Origin: Blepharisma stoltei | Taxonomy: Eukaryota; Ciliophora; Heterotrichea; Heterotrichida; Blepharismidae | DNA length: 64,000 bases | Assembly: GCA_914767885.1 (NCBI GenBank) | Contig: CAJZBQ010000015.1 | Span: 496,001 to 560,000 of the forward strand | Direction: 5' to 3' | Shown here: piece by piece, positions 21,317 through 33,175 of the stretch | Position numbering within the stretch: position 1 is the stretch's first letter | Layout of the letters: the number at the start of each line of letters is the position of its first letter | Notes under the pieces: generated by a model | The model's database searches: none | What the model was told of the DNA's origin: nothing | Seen by the model: the letters and a program-made list of their open reading frames with translations, nothing else | Made by a program: the position numbers and the translations under genes

Positions 21317-24300
21317 ATGGGTGGAGTTAGTGAAACACTTCTACAAAGCTCTGATTTAGGATTTTTAAAAAGCATTGAAATTCATAATCAAAACCTTTCT
21401 GTTGATGCATGCAAATTTTTGTACTTGGGATTAAAAGAGAACCTGAATATTATGCATTTGAATTTAAATTCAAATTTCAATTTGAATACCAACTCAATGA
21501 CTTATATAAATTTTTTATTACTGGAAAACACAACAATTGAAGTTTTAGATTTATCAGACAACAATCTACATGACGGTTCTATCTTTGAGCTGTCAAATAT
21601 AGCTAAAGATATACGACTTAAGGCGCTCATTTTAGATAGCAATGAAATAAAAGATTCTGAAATATGGCAAGGGCTGTCTATAAATGAATTTATTGAGGAG
21701 TTCTCTATTAGTTACAACCCACTAACATTTGACTGCATAGCCTGCATTTTAGACATGCTAATTAATAACAAAGCTTTGAAATATTTAGGGATCAATGGGG
21801 TCGATTTAAGTGACCCAGCACCTATAAAAGAAAATCACCATGGATTTTTGACAATGCATGAAGCATTAATTTTTCAGCTGGCAAATGTTTTGAGATATAG
21901 TGGATTATCTATAGTTGGGATTGATATTGACCCTATGGACATTCTGGCTTTAGAAGAGCTGGAATGCACTCTTGTTAAATACAATCATTTTCTTACAGCA
22001 ATAGTTTCAGAATCTATAAACTGGCTAAAATTGCCTCCGGGAAGTCCTCTCATAAGAATTTTCCGAGCACTGAAAGCTAATACCAGAATTAATAAAGATT
22101 TTTATTTACCCAAATATATAAAAAATCCTCACTTCCCCTCCTTAAAAAAACCAAAAAATTTTGCTTGCTTATTTTTTAAACAAAATTTTATATAAATTTT
22201 GTTTTTTGAATTTAAAATATCCATTTTCGCAAAAGTTGAAAAGCAAAATTAATTTGCAAAATTTATGTTTTAAATTGCTAAGTTGTTTAAAATTAAACAC
22301 AAATATCTAGAGATTTTATTATACTAATAATCACTTATATATAAATTTTTATTATTAAAAAAGTTTTTGTTTTGCTCACAAATATTATGTTCCCAAAAAA
22401 TAGGATTTTTCGAATGGTTTTGTTCGTTCACGGAGAGGAGGAGTCAGCACCAGGATTTATTTAGATTTTTAGAGGTATTGCGGCTAAGAAATGGAGAAAC
22501 TATTTCTTACTACGATTCCAACAGCTCAGATTATGTAAGAATAGAAGAGGAGTCTGCAAAGAAAATGCCTGAAACCCCCCAATTTTCCTTATCACAAGGG
22601 AAAATTAATTTCGATATTGATTTAAGCGATGATGAAAGCATTGTAAACGACTTATGCAGAAAAAAGCTAGAAAGAGTAAGCTTGCTCAATGAAGTTAAGC
22701 CAATTAATGAGATGATACAGAAAACTATAATAACTGAAGAAACGCCACAATCATCAATTATCACTACACCCAAAGCTGAGAATAGATCCTATATTTCAGA
22801 AAAGTCTCACATAATAAATAGCCAAAGTCCATATGCTTCTGATGGCTTAAAAGGAGACCAAATAATGGAGAATTTTCAAAACATTATTCAAGCCATTGAA
22901 AAATTTGATGGAAAATTAGAAGATTTGTCAACTAGGGTAAACAGAATAGAAATTGCAGTGAATAGCTTACAGAACGAGGTCGTCTTGAACAAAAATGAAA
23001 AAAGCCAAGAGATTGCTGAAATTTCTCAAAAAATCGCAGAAATTTCTGATAAAAAGAAAGAATTTATAAAAACACGAACTAAAAATGATAAAGCAATAAA
23101 TGCGCTGACTGAAAGAATTACAGAAATAGAAGCAGAGCAGAAAAAATTCTCTGCGACCAAAGCTGAAATTGACAAATCCCTAAATCTTCTATCTCAGAAA
23201 ATTACAAAGGTAACCAGAGTTCAGTCTGAGCTAATTTCTCAGCAAAAAAATGAAGAATACCAACAACCTGTGAGTTCTCGTACACAAAAATCCTCTGAAA
23301 ATAAAATTATTAAGCCATTCAAACCTCCGACCAAGCTTAGAATTTCAACCAAAGAAAATGTTAAAACTAACAGTAGTGATGAAAGCACAATAAATGAAGA
23401 AATTTCAAAACTTGAGGCAGAAATCAAATATGGAGCATTTGACTATGTCGAACAAGAAAAGTTCAATAAAGATGTAAAACGAAGACTTTTGACATTAGAA
23501 AACAACGAGAAAAAACTTTCAAAAATCAAAGAATTAACTCAAAATTTGCAAGCAGAATTAAAAAGCAAGCTATCAAGATTAGATGAAAATTTAAGGACTG
23601 CAGAAGAATACAATCATGCTAATAAATCTATTTTGTACTCTATTAATGAGCTTGAAAAAAGCATGCATATTCTAAATCACAAAGTCTTCAAAGAAATTTC
23701 AAACATTAAAGACAGCTTTATGATTGAATATAAAGATCCAGCATCTACAAATGAAAAATTTGATACATCAAAACAAAGAAATACATTTGATCCAAAATCT
23801 TTTTATAAAACTAACCAAAGCACTTTTCAAGGAAAATCAAGGGATAGCTCAATGATCAAAAATAATCCAATAAAAATCCCTAAAAAGCCAGAGGAATTTG
23901 GCAGCATCAAGCAGAATCAGTATGAAAGATATAAAGGTGAAGTTTTGAAAAATGATGAAATCGATGACTCATTTGATGAGAGACTTATGAGACTTGATAA
24001 ATCCATACAAAAAACACCGACATCTGACAAAAGTATTCACTCCCCCCCCCCTTTAAATTGAAACAAAATATAGGTAAAATTCCTACTTTTTTTTGGGAAA
24101 TTACCCCCCTTTAAATTGAAACAAAATTTTATTATAATAGAAAATTTTATAGGTAAAAATCATTATTTTATATGTAAATACGTTAATACCCTATTTAATA
24201 TGCTTCAAACATAGGCATTGTCATAAAATTATAATGTTATTAAATATAATTTACTCAATTTATTGTCTCTTTAAATTTATATAATTTATTTTCTATAAAA

Positions 24301-24575
24301 TTTTATCTCTGAAAAAAATTTTTATATATAAATTTTTTTATAAAAAAATTTTCTTAACCCCCCTTTAAATTGAAACAAAATTTTTTGTTTCAATTTAAAA
24401 GGGGGGGGGGAGTCAGTCTCCTGAAAAATCATTCATAACTGATTTAAGCGATGTTTTCCCAAGCGAGGCTGAAAGCATTATGCTTAATGTGATGCTGGAT
24501 AAAATTGACAAAAATCGAAAAGTGGCCTCAAATTACTCTTCTTTTTATAAAAATAACGTAAGTAATTATGATTAA
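21317..24575 (+). CDS. Leucine-rich-repeat / coiled-coil protein
   Basis: ATG at 21317 (MGGVSETLLQSSDLGFLKS), TAA at 24573. Residues ~20-170 hold ribonuclease-inhibitor-like LRRs (TTIEVLDLSDNNLHDGSIFEL, RLKALILDSNEIKDSEIW). A long charged region with heptad-like coiled coils follows (AINALTERITEIEAEQKKFS). Two elements interrupt it: 22132-22446 (TCA-bounded; join IKNP-QHQDLFRFLEVL) and 24040-24415 (TCA-bounded; join DKSI-QSPEKSFITDLS). Both joins are in phase and the distal one supplies the last ~50 codons. LRR plus coiled coil is common in ciliate cytoskeletal or ciliary proteins; the specific role is unknown. Confidence 0.75.
22132..22446. mobile_element. C-rich-ended MITE-like IES, family A, TCA-bounded, 315 bp
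   Basis: TCA at 22129-22131 and 22444-22446. The right end TTCGTTCACGGAGAGGAGGAG and the interior (AAATTTATGTTTTAAA, AAATTAAACACAAATATC) match family A. The left end has lost the CTCCGTGAG block. The flanking TCA contains no TA, yet excision restores the LRR gene frame. Confidence 0.75.
24040..24415. mobile_element. C-rich-ended MITE-like IES, family B, TCA-bounded, 376 bp
   Basis: TCA at 24037-24039 and 24413-24415. Left end CTCCCCCCCCCCTTTAAATTG; right end CAATTTAAAAGGGGGGGGGG followed by AG. Nested copies of CCCCCCTTTAAATTGAAAC occur inside both ends. Excision continues the LRR/coiled-coil gene in frame. Best-preserved family B copy. Confidence 0.85.
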
Positions 24576-24707
24576 TTCACTATAAATACATAAGATAAAA
24601 CCATGAAGAAATGATGAAGTTAATATTCTATTTATTAGCCGAACGCTCTAAAAGCAGAATGCTATTTATCATAAGACTCTATTTAAATTTAAAGCTCATA
24701 ACTTTAA

Positions 24708-26300
24708 TTAAGCGCTTTCCAAAGAGTCCTTGATAGCAGCTGCTACGTACTCAACGTTATGAGTGTTGATTCCTGTCATAGAAATTCTTCCGTTCTTCAA
24801 CATATAGCAGTGCCATTTATTAATCATAACCTCACACTGTGCAGGAGTTAATCCAGTGTAGCTGAACATCCCAATTTGTGATGTGATATGAGTCCAATCT
24901 CCTGCTATTCCCAACTTGGGTTTTCTCTCGAGAACTTCTGCACAGCAATAGCTGTTTAACTTTGGGGATAACCAAAGGAACAGCCCCTCAGTGCACTCAA
25001 GATTTCGGAGTTTTACCTCTCAGCACATCCCCACGGGAGGATAACCCTTAGGCGGAGCACGCGCAGGAGCTGAGTCGGGGCAAGGGCGACGGCAACGCGC
25101 CGGGTGAGATGTGCGGCGAAGATGGGCGAAGTGCAGATGAAGGCTTGGCCGGTGGGCTAACCATCGCGATTCCAAGATGGCCCGGCGACGTCATCAATTT
25201 TTCGCTATAACTTCATTTTTATGGGGTGCGGCACTAGACACCTTAAATACCAGACATTAAGTTAAGTTAAGTTAAGCTATTCCCAACTTAATAAGTCCTT
25301 CATAAAGTGCTCTTCTCATGTCAATGATTCTGTGGGCAACGCCTCTCAATTCATTTTGCCAATTTTCTCTTAAGGCTGGGTCTCCAAGTATTTTTGCCAT
25401 AATCAAAGCTCCATGAAGTGGTGGATTTGAGTACATAGCTCTTACCACAATCTTCAATTGGCTCAAAACTCTTTCTGTAGTATCACTGTCAGTGCACACA
25501 ATATGTAAAGCTCCAATTCTTTCTCCATATAGCCCTGCATTCTTAGCAAAGCTCTGAGAGACTAAGCATTGGCCTCCTCTGCTAATGAAAGATCTGATTG
25601 CCCATGCGTCGGCTTCTAAATCTCCTGTGGCAAATCCTTGGTAAGCTGAATCGAAGAAGGCCAATAAATCTCTTGCGAGGATGACTTCGAAGATTCTTTC
25701 CCATTGCTCGTGGGTAGGGTCAACTCCTGTTGGGTTGTGGGCACATGAGTGAAGAAGGACAACAGAGCCTGCTGGAGCTTCATTAAGAGCTGCAAGCATA
25801 CCATCAAGATCGATTCCACGAGTTTCTAGTTTCCAGTATGGGTACTTTTTGACTGGAACATTGACTTTTTCGAAGATTGTAATATGGTTTCCCCATGTTG
25901 GTTCGGAAATTAAAACGCATGGAGGATGAAGATATACTGACAAAAACTCAGCTCCAATGCGCAAGCTTCCGGTTCCCGAAATTCCTTGAGATGAAGCAAC
26001 TCTATGCTCAGCAATAGCTGGAGAATCTGCTCCCAAGAGGAGTTCACGGGCAAGCCTAACAAATCCTTCATGACCATCAATGCCTAAGTACTCGTGGTTG
26101 ACTGCTGGATCTTCAATGAGGGCTCTTTCGGCTTCTCTGACAGCTTGGAAAATGAGAGGTTTTCCTTCATTGGTTCGGTAAGCACCAACACCAAGGTTGA
26201 CTTTATTTGGGTGCGGGTCTTTGTTGTAAGCCACCGCAGTCCCAAGAATAGGGTCTGGAGGTGCAAGTTGGATATGGCCAAACTTATTGGATCCTGACAT
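24708..26300 (-). CDS. Aspartate aminotransferase (cytosolic type)
   Basis: ATG at 26300 (MSGSNKFGHIQLAPPDPILG). Fold-type I PLP enzyme: LGVGAYRTNEGKP, NPTGVDPTHEQW and the PLP-lysine motif SQSFAKNAGLYGERIG (Lys in SFAKN) are intact. The C-terminal domain ends GRISMTGINTHNVEYVAAAI. It converts aspartate and 2-oxoglutarate to oxaloacetate and glutamate. No mitochondrial presequence is seen. A 358-bp SINE (24918-25275) sits between codons for IKLGIA and GDWTHITSQ. Removing it with one 14-bp repeat copy gives an uninterrupted enzyme of about 409 residues. The gene at 26425 starts divergently 125 bp away. Confidence 0.93.
24918..25275 (+). mobile_element. SINE family 2, in exon of aspartate aminotransferase
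   Basis: 358 bp, GC-rich, flanked by a perfect 14-bp repeat GCTATTCCCAACTT (24904-24917 and 25276-25289). It begins at GGGTTTTCTCTCGAGAACTT, so it lacks the head hairpin. It ends CACCTTAAATACC followed by a TTAAG tail (about four units). The host is a conserved enzyme, so the insertion point is certain. Confidence 0.9.
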
Positions 26301-26424
26301 TGTGGGGAATTATTATTAGCCATGATTAAATTTAAGATTTGCTATGCATGGGATTTTCTATTTAGATATAAGAAATAGATATTTATATTTGATTCATTTT
26401 TGTATTTTTATATTTCATTTATAT

Positions 26425-29400
26425 ATGAGTAGGGTAACAATACTTAATTACTTAGAAGCTATATCAGAGATTAAGAAAAATTCTTATAAACAGATTTCGC
26501 TCCCACAAAATATTTATATCAACAATCACAGCTATTTATTAGAAAAACAGAGTAGCACTGATGAACTTTTATTTCTAGCAAAAGATGACCATGATGAAGA
26601 ATATTTCATTGAATGCATCCCTGCTTCACTTTCTGATATTTCAGCATATGAGCGAAGATTTATTGAATTAACAGGACTAATTCAAAGATTTGGAGTCACT
26701 AAATCTTATGGAGTTTTCCAAAGCTCTTTTGTCATAGCTACAAAGGCAGATATTAGAATCACCCTAGATGAATTCAATTTTTTTAAATCTTGCCTAGAAA
26801 TCCCTAAAGCGATAAGAGATCAAGCTAAGTTGGCATTGGAAACAATTGTAAAAATCACACGTGAATTAGGGAAAAACCTATTTTATGCTAAAAAGATTGG
26901 GCTGGGGATCGGGAATATTTCGCCAGAGACTATGTGCTTCGAATTAGTGAAGAATCCACAAAACCCGATTGTTATGTTAGGAGAAAGAGGGATAGAAGTT
27001 AAAATTGATATGATTAATAAAAGTTTTTTAACACAAGAATACTTGAAGTTCCCAAATATTTTCCCATATGAGTATAAAGATATTTTAGATCTGTGAGGAG
27101 CTGGAGTATGCTTATATTGTGCTAAATTCCTATCCGTGAGAGAACAAAACAATTTTGTTCGCTCATGGAGAAGGTTAATTTTTTTTTATAAAATGTATAT
27201 ATAAATTTTATAGAAAATTATTTTTTTGAAATTCAAAATAATCCTAATTCGCAAAAATGGGAAACAAAAATTAATTTAATTTGTAAAGTTTATGCTTTAA
27301 AATATAAGCAGTTATTCAAAAAAATTATATATTAAATTTCTTTTATCATAAAACTTTTATATTTAAAAGTTTTGCTCACTCACCTAGGATGGGTTTTTAC
27401 TTAAAACATAGGGGAGGGAAGGGGAGTAAGGATTCCTTACTGATTGATGAAGTCCCATTTTTTGCAATCATGGATCAAAGCGATAGAAGCAACGTAATAA
27501 TGGAATCAAATTATCAGCCCGGGATAAGTGAACTGATAGTTGAAATGCTCTGCAAAAACCGCCATAATCCACAATATGAAAAATTATTCCACAATTTAAC
27601 AAAAACTTGAGATTTTTTATTAAGTGACACATGTTTAACTCTTCCTGATCAATTTGAAGTCAAAGCTTTATTTGCAAGTTTTTATTTTGAGGATAAAAGC
27701 GCCAGGAACAAAGGCTTTGAAGCACTTTTTTCAAGAGAAAATGAGACAGTTAGGATGTTTAACGCATCACCGCACAGAGTAGAAGTAATAAGCAAAGCGA
27801 TTAAAATTTTTTCAAACTATGAAGATCATGATTCAAACCATTATATTTACAATAATGCACTATCTACTTTAAACGGCTTAATTATCACTCACAGCTGAAT
27901 AAAACAGAAGGCTGGGTCCTTAGGAATCTATAGGCTACTCAAGGACAAAGTAGGAATTTCCAATGGGAAGATTAGAAAAGAGATCATCAATTTTTTAATA
28001 TTGATCTGCAAAGAAAATACACTAACTGGGCTGATTTTGGCTAAAAAGAAAGGGGTCATAAGAGAGCTATTGTACCCTCAATACTTAAAAGAGTCAAATT
28101 CACTCATCCCTTTGCTTTCACTCTGTGAGGTAAAAAAAATAAAATTGCATTTTGATTTCAAAGTGATTGAAGGAGAAAACAATAAAATCCAAGCTCTGGC
28201 AAATATCCCTATCCATTTTAAACGGCAGCGGCCAGAGTTTTTATTGGACTTAGTCCAAAGCATTATGAATCCGATGGTAGAGGTCCCAACTCTGCATTTA
28301 GATTTTCACAGTTGCCTTCAGTCTTCATTAGAAATTATTTATGAAATATTATTTAAAAGCAAGCAAGACCAAGAAATCAACCGAAGTGGAGAATGCTGTA
28401 AGCTTTTCAATATCCAGTACCAAGAAAATGACGGTGAATGCTGCAAACTTTCAGCTACTGACTATCAATATAACTCATTCCCTTTAATAGTTACATGCTC
28501 AGAGTGTCAAAAACAATTTTGCTTAACCTGTTCAAGGTTTCATGCCTCTACATATAAAAACCACATAATGAAATATATTTTATACCCTCAGCCATCTAAA
28601 TCAATGTGCAGCTGTTCTAATAGTCATGACCATATCATTTACCCTTCTGTATTATGTGAGCTTAAAGAATACACAAATTTAATGCTTTTCGCACAATTAA
28701 ATATGGAATGTATGAGTTAGGGGTCTCGTCCCCTATACTTGTCCTTGTGAGGGAAGTTCAACCTTTCTGAAGGAAAATCAGGGTTGGGACTGCTCCGGCA
28801 GCCACAAGTGTGCTTGAATCACATTCAAGACATGAAGAGAGACTCTTCCAGGCCATAGGCAACTGTAACGGTTCGACGGTTAGACCGATTCCACCTACCG
28901 TTGTTCAGAGCTGTTAGCTAGTGGATGGAATTCATGAAGGAAGAGCTTGTTTAGATTGATCCTAAGCTAAGTGGGGGTCTACAAAGAGTTATCGTAATCT
29001 TAATCTTAATCTTAATGCTTTTCGCTTCACATGGGACTCAAAATAAATACAATTTTTCAAGCGATGACGTGTCAGAGGAAATTAATATAACGAGCACTAC
29101 AGAAATTATTATCTATAATGATGATATTAATCCGATATACTGTGCTAAATTAAATGTAGCTTATATATATGAGAAAATTCTAAGACTGTGGTCTCTATTT
29201 TAATATTTTCATGAAGGGGAAGCTAATTTTGTAAAATATAACAATTTTTTATTATGAAATTGAAATAAAATCAGCAGGCTGGAGCGAAGATATAAAAATA
29301 GGGATTGATGGGACTGGAATAGAATACCATGGAAATACAGGAAATATACTTCACAATGACAAAAGTATAGCCTATGGGCCAAGATTTGGCACAAAAGATA

Positions 29401-29801
29401 CAGTAGGGATCGGAATAACTTCTAGCTATGTCGTGTATTTCACTTATAATGGGTACAATTTGCATATATATTTCCCATGTGATCCTATAAGAGAAATTCG
29501 GCCACTCATTAAGCTGAAAGGGGAAAATATTTCTATTCAAGTCAAATTTTCAAATTTTTCGATAGATTCGAGGTCCTATCCTGTCATTCCTCCAAATAAA
29601 ATTGCGTCTATTATCCAAGATATCGAAAATTGAATAAATTACTACGTTTACATGCTTGTCCCATACCCCAGAATCGGCGCAAACAAAGATCAAATATATT
29701 CAATCCTTCGCGATTTGAGCTCACAGCTTCCTATAAGTTTTCCATCCTTTAATAATTCATTTAGAAGATCCAGAAGACATGAATCTTGCTTATTAATGTA
29801 A
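26425..29801 (+). CDS. Pseudokinase-like / B-box-like / SPRY protein
   Basis: Start preferred at ATG 26425 (MSRVTILNYLEAISEIKK); ATG 26344 is also in frame. The N-terminal part looks like a degenerate kinase fold: GIGNISPETMCFEL stands where HRDLKPEN would be and LWGAGVCLYCAKDS where the DxWSxG helix lies; the catalytic Asp is absent. A long helical middle follows, then a zinc-binding B-box-like block (CSECQKQFCLTCSRFHASTYKNH), then SPRY (SAGWSEDIKIGIDGTGIEYH, VGIGITSSYVVYFTYNGYNL). Several TGA codons are read as Trp. Three insertions are removed: 27126-27429 (TAA), the SINE 28693-29011, and 29170-29254 (TA; join NVAYIY-EIEIKSAGWSED). A TRIM-like ubiquitin role is only a guess; no RING seen. 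Confidence 0.7.
27126..27429. mobile_element. C-rich-ended MITE-like IES, family A, degenerate ends
   Basis: TAA at 27123-27125 and 27427-27429. The left end ATTCCTATCCGTGAGAGAAC and the inner TTCGCTCATGGAGAAGG are decayed; the interior matches other family A copies (AATTCGCAAAAATGGGAAAC). Excision gives CLYCA-KDSLLIDEVPFF in frame. A decayed terminus on an element that must still be excised is informative about the minimal signal. Confidence 0.7.
28693..29011 (+). mobile_element. SINE-like retroposon family 4, in exon
   Basis: 319 bp. Perfect 14-bp repeat TTAATGCTTTTCGC at 28679-28692 and 29012-29025. Body GGGGTCTCGTCCCC ... GGTTCGACGGTTAGACCG. Tail TAATCT repeated, running directly into the target copy TTAATGC. 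Removal gives NLMLFA-SHGTQNKYNF in frame. Confidence 0.85.
29170..29254. other. TA-bound IES in SPRY gene, 85 bp
   Basis: Without removal the frame meets TAA at 29201 and is then out of phase with the SPRY domain. Joining the TA at 29168-29169 to that at 29253-29254 gives AYIYEIEIKSAGWSED. The ends TATGAGAAAATTC and (reverse-complement) CATAATAAAAAATTG are weakly inverted. Confidence 0.6.
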
Positions 29802-29826
29802 AATTTTAACATTTCTTATAAATTAA

Positions 29827-30583
29827 ATGCTGTTTTTCTTAGCTGGGATGAATTTTCACCTTCCCAAAGAAGCTAGAGAAGGCAGCTTAGGATATGGATA
29901 TACTCTAGATGAGGAGAAATTCTGTTCCAAGCTTCAAAAGGCAAATAAATGTCAAGGAGTCTATGAAAATGAATGCAAAGAAATCACAAATGACATGGAA
30001 AAATGCATAAATGCGACTGATGAGTGGATAGATGACCTAAACAGGCTTTGCGAAAACGAAATTAATATCTTTGAAAACTGCTTACTCCCCCCCCCCCCTC
30101 CGTGAGCGAACAAAACCATTAGAAAAATCGCCATTTTTTGACCAAAAACCCACCCTCCGTGAGTGAACAAAAATTTTTTTAATAGAAAAAATTTTAATGG
30201 AAAAAAATTTTGATATATAAGTGATAATTAGTATAATGAAATCTAGAGCTAATTCTGTTTAATTTTAAACAAATTGCGTTTTAAAACATAAATTTTGCAA
30301 ATTAAATTAATATTTGCTTCCCAATTTTTGCAAATTAGGATTTTTTTAAATTTCGAAAAAAATATTTTTTATAAAATTTATATATAAATTGTTTTTAAAA
30401 AAAAAAATTAACCCCCCTCCGTGAGCGAACAAAAATTTTTTTGTTCGCTCACGGAGGGGGGGGGGGGAGTTAGAAGATGGGAGCAAATGTGAAATAGAAA
30501 GGCATAATTTTATCCAGTGCTATTGAAGGACAAAGCCAAAATGGATGCAGACTGATATTTTTGATTATTGAAAAGAAAAATAA
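29827..30583 (+). CDS. Small Cys-rich protein, unknown
   Basis: ATG at 29827 (MLFFLAGMNFHLPKEAR) or ATG 29848. Removal of the element 30085-30472 (TTA-bounded) gives IFENCLEDGSKCEIERHNFIQ and a stop at 30581, about 122 residues. Six or more Cys are spread in helices (CSKLQKANKCQGVYENEC, CYWRTKPKW), reminiscent of CHCH-type disulphide helical hairpins but without the strict CX9C spacing. Two TGA codons in the last exon are read as Trp. It follows the SPRY gene by 25 bp. Confidence 0.6.
30085..30472. mobile_element. C-rich-ended MITE-like IES, family A, near-intact, 388 bp
   Basis: TTA at 30082-30084 and 30470-30472. Left end CTCCCCCCCCCCCCTCCGTG; right end CTCACGGAGGGGGGGGGGGG then AG. Inverted relative to the copy at 17353 (asymmetric interior reversed). 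The host gene is restored in frame (ENCL-EDGSKC). Confidence 0.85.
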
Positions 30584-30601
30584 ATAAGATTTTATTACTT
30601 A

Positions 30602-30983
30602 CTCCCCCCTCCGTGAGTGAACAAAACCATTAGAAAAATCGCTATTTTTTGCCCAAAAACCCACCCTCTGTGAGTGAACAAAAAATTTTTTTAATAGAAA
30701 ACATTTTTTTATGGAAAAAAAATTTGATATATAAATGATAATTATTATTATAATGAAATCTAGAGCTAATTCTGTTTATTTTTAAACGAATTGCTTTTTA
30801 AAAACATAAATTTTGCAAATTGAATTAATGTTTGCTTTCCAATTTTTGCGAATTAGGATTTTTTTAAATTTCGAAAAAAATATTTTTTATAAAATTTATA
30901 TATAAATTTTTTTAAAAAAAAAAATTAACCCCCTCCGTGAGTGAACAAAATTTTTTTGTTCACTCACGGAGGGGGGGGAGTTA
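30602..30983. mobile_element. C-rich-ended MITE-like element, family A, intergenic, 382 bp
   Basis: TTA at 30599-30601 and 30981-30983. Very close in sequence and orientation to the copy 500 bp upstream (30085). It lies between the convergent ends of the Cys-rich gene and the VPS9 gene. Confidence 0.85.
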
Positions 30984-30990
30984 CAAATAT

Positions 30991-32651
30991 CTAGAAATTC
31001 CATTCATCGGCAATATATTTTACAGCGCCATCAAAATTAATTAATAGTCGCTGCTCATTGTCAAACCCAAATCCTAAATGTATATAATCTTGTAAGAAAT
31101 TTAAATCTGATGGTAAATCTTGAACAGTTGTCTGTGAAACGATATAAATGATCACAGGCAATTGATCATCCATTGTTTCCAACTCTTCTTTACCTTTCCA
31201 GTAATCAACGACTGCCGTTTTCATCAGAGTTGCTGTTTGCAATAAACAGTTAATTTTCCCTAATGGAGTATGCTGGATCCCTATCGAATTTAAAGTTTCG
31301 ATAGCTTGGATATAAGGCGGCTCACTCGAATTTAACCGGTATTTTTGTTTAAGCTAAATAGAATGTACTTCTAAACTTTGCATTAATTCTTGTGAAATCT
31401 TTGTATGGAAAAAATCTCTACGATCTTGGAAACGCTGATTTATGGACTGGTATTTTAGCCCGTACATTGATAGTAATTGCTTGATGAGTTTAGAATATAT
31501 ATATCGCTCAACTGCAGGCCGGCAGAATTGCATGACTTTTTGACTTGAAGTGTTGCTTAGATTGAAATGTGTAAATAAGGCTTCAACGGTTTCTTCAATG
31601 ATTTTTTTTACGTCTTCTAAAGGTTTTGGAACTAAGGCAGCGCCTTCTACCAAGTCTTCATAGTCATCATTGAATTTTTCAATAAATTCTGCTACTAATT
31701 TTCCAACTCCATATTGCTGGCTGCTCAAAACTTTTGAAAATTGGTAGTAAGAGCTGCTTTCTAATTTGCTCGTCAAAACTGGCTCAATTTCTTCTCATTC
31801 ACTCGGCATTCTGCTGCTCCTTTCTAATGGTGAAGGCTGCTCCTTCATTATTGCTTTTTCTAAAGCATCTCTAAATGTTTGAATTATTGGGAGAATTTTG
31901 TTAGGTACACCAGAGCTTCCTTTAGCTATAACAACTCGTGTACAAGCTCTTTCATTGACTGCTATAAGTAATTTTACTTCTGAGGTGTTTCGAGACTTTC
32001 TTTCTTCACTTATAGGAACTATACAAGAAAACAAATTTCTTATTGATGATGATGGTTGCTGCTCAGCTGTAATTGATGACTGAGTTTGCTCTGAAATTTG
32101 GAATTTATGCTTATTGCAGGCATTTTTGAATAAATCAAATACCAAACTTGTGGAGAGAGAAAGCGGGACTACTACTTTGTAGGAGGGAAAGCCAACTTTT
32201 GGTTTTCCGATTTCTGTTTGTCCGAATCGAGTTGATCCAGAAAAATTCCTTAATGACTGTTCAAGTTCGAGTGAGCGAGCTGCTTTGATTTCTTTACTCC
32301 TCTCTGTGAGCGAAAAAACCATTGGAAAAATCCCTATTTTTTGCTCTAAGTGAGAGAAACAAACATTTTTTATGAAAAAATATTGTGATATGTAAGTGAT
32401 AATTAGTTTAATGAAATCTATAGTTAATTCTGTTTAATTTTAAACAACTTGATAAATTTTGTAAATTTAATAATATTTGCTTTCCAATTTGGGCTCCTAA
32501 ATAATTTACTATAAAATTCAAATATACATTTAAAACAAAATTAACCCCTTCTTGAGCAACAAAAATTTTTTGTTCGCTCACGGAGGGAGTTAGTCTCTTC
32601 TGAGTTTTGATAATCACTTTGCTCGCTTTCTACCCTTGGCTGAGGTTCCAT
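30991..32651 (-). CDS. VPS9-domain protein (probable Rab GEF)
   Basis: ATG at 32651 (MEPQPRVESEQSDYQNSEET), TAG at 30991. The C-terminal ~230 residues fit a VPS9 fold: helical bundle LFTHFNLSNTSSQKVMQFC, then EPPYIQAIETLNSIGIQHTP, LGKINCLLQTATLMKTAVV and the conserved acidic/aliphatic motif DDQLPVIIYIVSQTT. VPS9 domains exchange nucleotide on Rab5-type GTPases in endocytic traffic. The N-terminal ~180 residues are Ser-rich without a known domain. One 15-nt intron (31354-31368) and one element (32297-32592, join SEET-KEIKAARSLEL) are removed; one TGA codon is read as Trp. Confidence 0.8.
32297..32592. mobile_element. C-rich-ended MITE-like IES, family A, decayed, 296 bp
   Basis: TTA at 32294-32296 and 32590-32592. 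Ends CTCCTCTCTGTGAGCGAAA and TTCGCTCACGGAGGGAG. Removal joins the first 20 codons of the VPS9 gene to the rest in frame. Confidence 0.75.
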
Positions 32652-33175
32652 GTTTATAGCATAAAAATTAGCTTTAATTTTTGAATAGTGAATGAATATC
32701 TTTGCAGTTTACTAAAGATTCTTGTGTTTATAGTCATCATTCTTTTAATATAAAATATTTAAATTTAAAATTTATTGCTACTATTATTTCTTCAATTTTG
32801 AAAACATTTTTAATAGCAGATTTTAGACTTGGAGTAGTTAAAGTAATAACCTAGCTTTACTCTCCAGTTTAAAGACTATCTCCTCGTTGCTTATTTCATA
32901 TCCAATGTTCAAGAAGCATGATTACTATGGCATCTTAAAATTATCACTAATTTAGCTTCTCTAAAGAGGGTTCGGCTCAAATAAACTATTATGAATTAAT
33001 TAATAGCGCCTCTACTAATTTCTTTCTAGTCCTCTATATTAATTTTGTTCATATAATATATCCTTTCTGTATTATACTTAATTATTGGAGCCTTATTTTG
33101 TCCCACTAAGAAAAGACTGCATGCAGATTAAAGCCATATTGAATAAGGAAAAATTCTGCAATAATTTTCTAATAT

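Noticed and set aside
29130-29290. Apparent frameshift and TAA in the SPRY gene
   Set aside because: First read as a pseudogene or homopolymer error; a TA-bound 85-bp excision restores the SPRY start in frame, which is simpler.
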